The notes beneath the pieces were generated by a model. It searched no databases. It had not been told where the DNA came from and saw only the letters and a list, made by a program, of their open reading frames with translations. The translations under genes were made by a program, and so were the position numbers. Of a stretch of DNA of 15,119 nucleotides, positions 15,092 to 15,119 are shown in pieces. Position 1 is the first letter of the stretch. Each line of letters begins with the position of its first letter. The DNA comes from Verrucomicrobiaceae bacterium (GTDB lineage Bacteria > Verrucomicrobiota > Verrucomicrobiia > Verrucomicrobiales > Verrucomicrobiaceae), in contig JAGKWZ010000336.1 in the NCBI GenBank assembly GCA_021151605.1, positions 1-15,119 on the forward strand. The letters are read 5' to 3'.

Positions 15092-15119
15092 TTAGTAGCG
15101 GCCACCGCCGCCACCACCG
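15092..15119 (-). CDS. C-terminal end of a glycine-rich protein, probably an RRM-type RNA-binding protein (partial)
   Basis: Reading leftward from the window edge, the last codons encode GGGGGGRY followed by TAA at 15094-15092. A polyglycine run ending in Arg-Tyr at the extreme C-terminus is typical of small bacterial glycine-rich RRM (RNA-recognition motif) cold-inducible RNA-binding proteins. The intrinsic terminator 45 bases further on supports a genuine gene end. Only eight residues are visible, so the family assignment rests on the tail style and other glycine-rich proteins are possible. Confidence 0.55.

Noticed and set aside
1..15119. CRISPR array, prophage, integrase or defence genes
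   Set aside because: No regularly spaced repeats, integrase, transposase or nuclease motifs were seen in any frame.

Overview
The window looks like a chromosomal stretch from a Gram-negative bacterium of the Verrucomicrobiota (Prosthecobacter/Verrucomicrobium type). This is inferred from protein style, not from a marker gene. The signs are a large secreted FG-GAP/ASPM/Ig-like protein of the kind that phylum makes, a paired membrane SPFH set, an FHA-cyclase, a GC-rich genome with GC-rich third codon positions, and short paired stem-loops between genes. Nothing in it is clearly phage, plasmid or CRISPR.

Layout, left to right. A complete seryl-tRNA synthetase gene (164-1435, +) is followed by about 140 bases of hairpins that look like a dispersed palindromic repeat. 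Convergent to it lies the remnant of an ABC-transporter ATPase (1578 to about 2192, -). Upstream, the remnant is fused directly to the 3' part of a very large secreted beta-propeller/Ig-like protein, which spans about 2193-6481 (-) and is itself broken near 3911. A gene-poor 1.3-kb stretch (6482-7801) follows. Next come two tandem membrane SPFH/band 7 genes (7802-8791 and 8812-9491, +), the second missing its middle. They converge on ftsH (11668-9566, -) and share a strong bidirectional terminator with it. Behind ftsH, in the same direction, lie a short RlmB-like SpoU rRNA methyltransferase (12358-11786) and an M32 carboxypeptidase Taq (13868-12387). A divergent FHA-adenylate cyclase (14036-14956, +) comes next. 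At the right edge is the Gly-rich end of a leftward gene (15092 onwards) with its terminator.

How the genes fit together. serS, rlmB and ftsH are housekeeping genes for translation, ribosome maturation and membrane proteostasis. Two SPFH membrane proteins beside ftsH recall the HflK/HflC-FtsH complex, so 7.8-11.7 kb may be a membrane quality-control neighbourhood. The FHA-cyclase is a probable cAMP-signalling input with no visible partner.

The most notable feature is not a new system. It is a set of abrupt coding discontinuities at about 2195, 3911 and 9304, and perhaps near 12330 in rlmB. At these points conserved domains lose a block and usually the reading frame, while the flanking sequence still looks well preserved. 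This fits either clustered recent deletions or assembly/sequencing collapse. The sequence alone cannot decide, and the genes affected should be checked before any functional claim is made.
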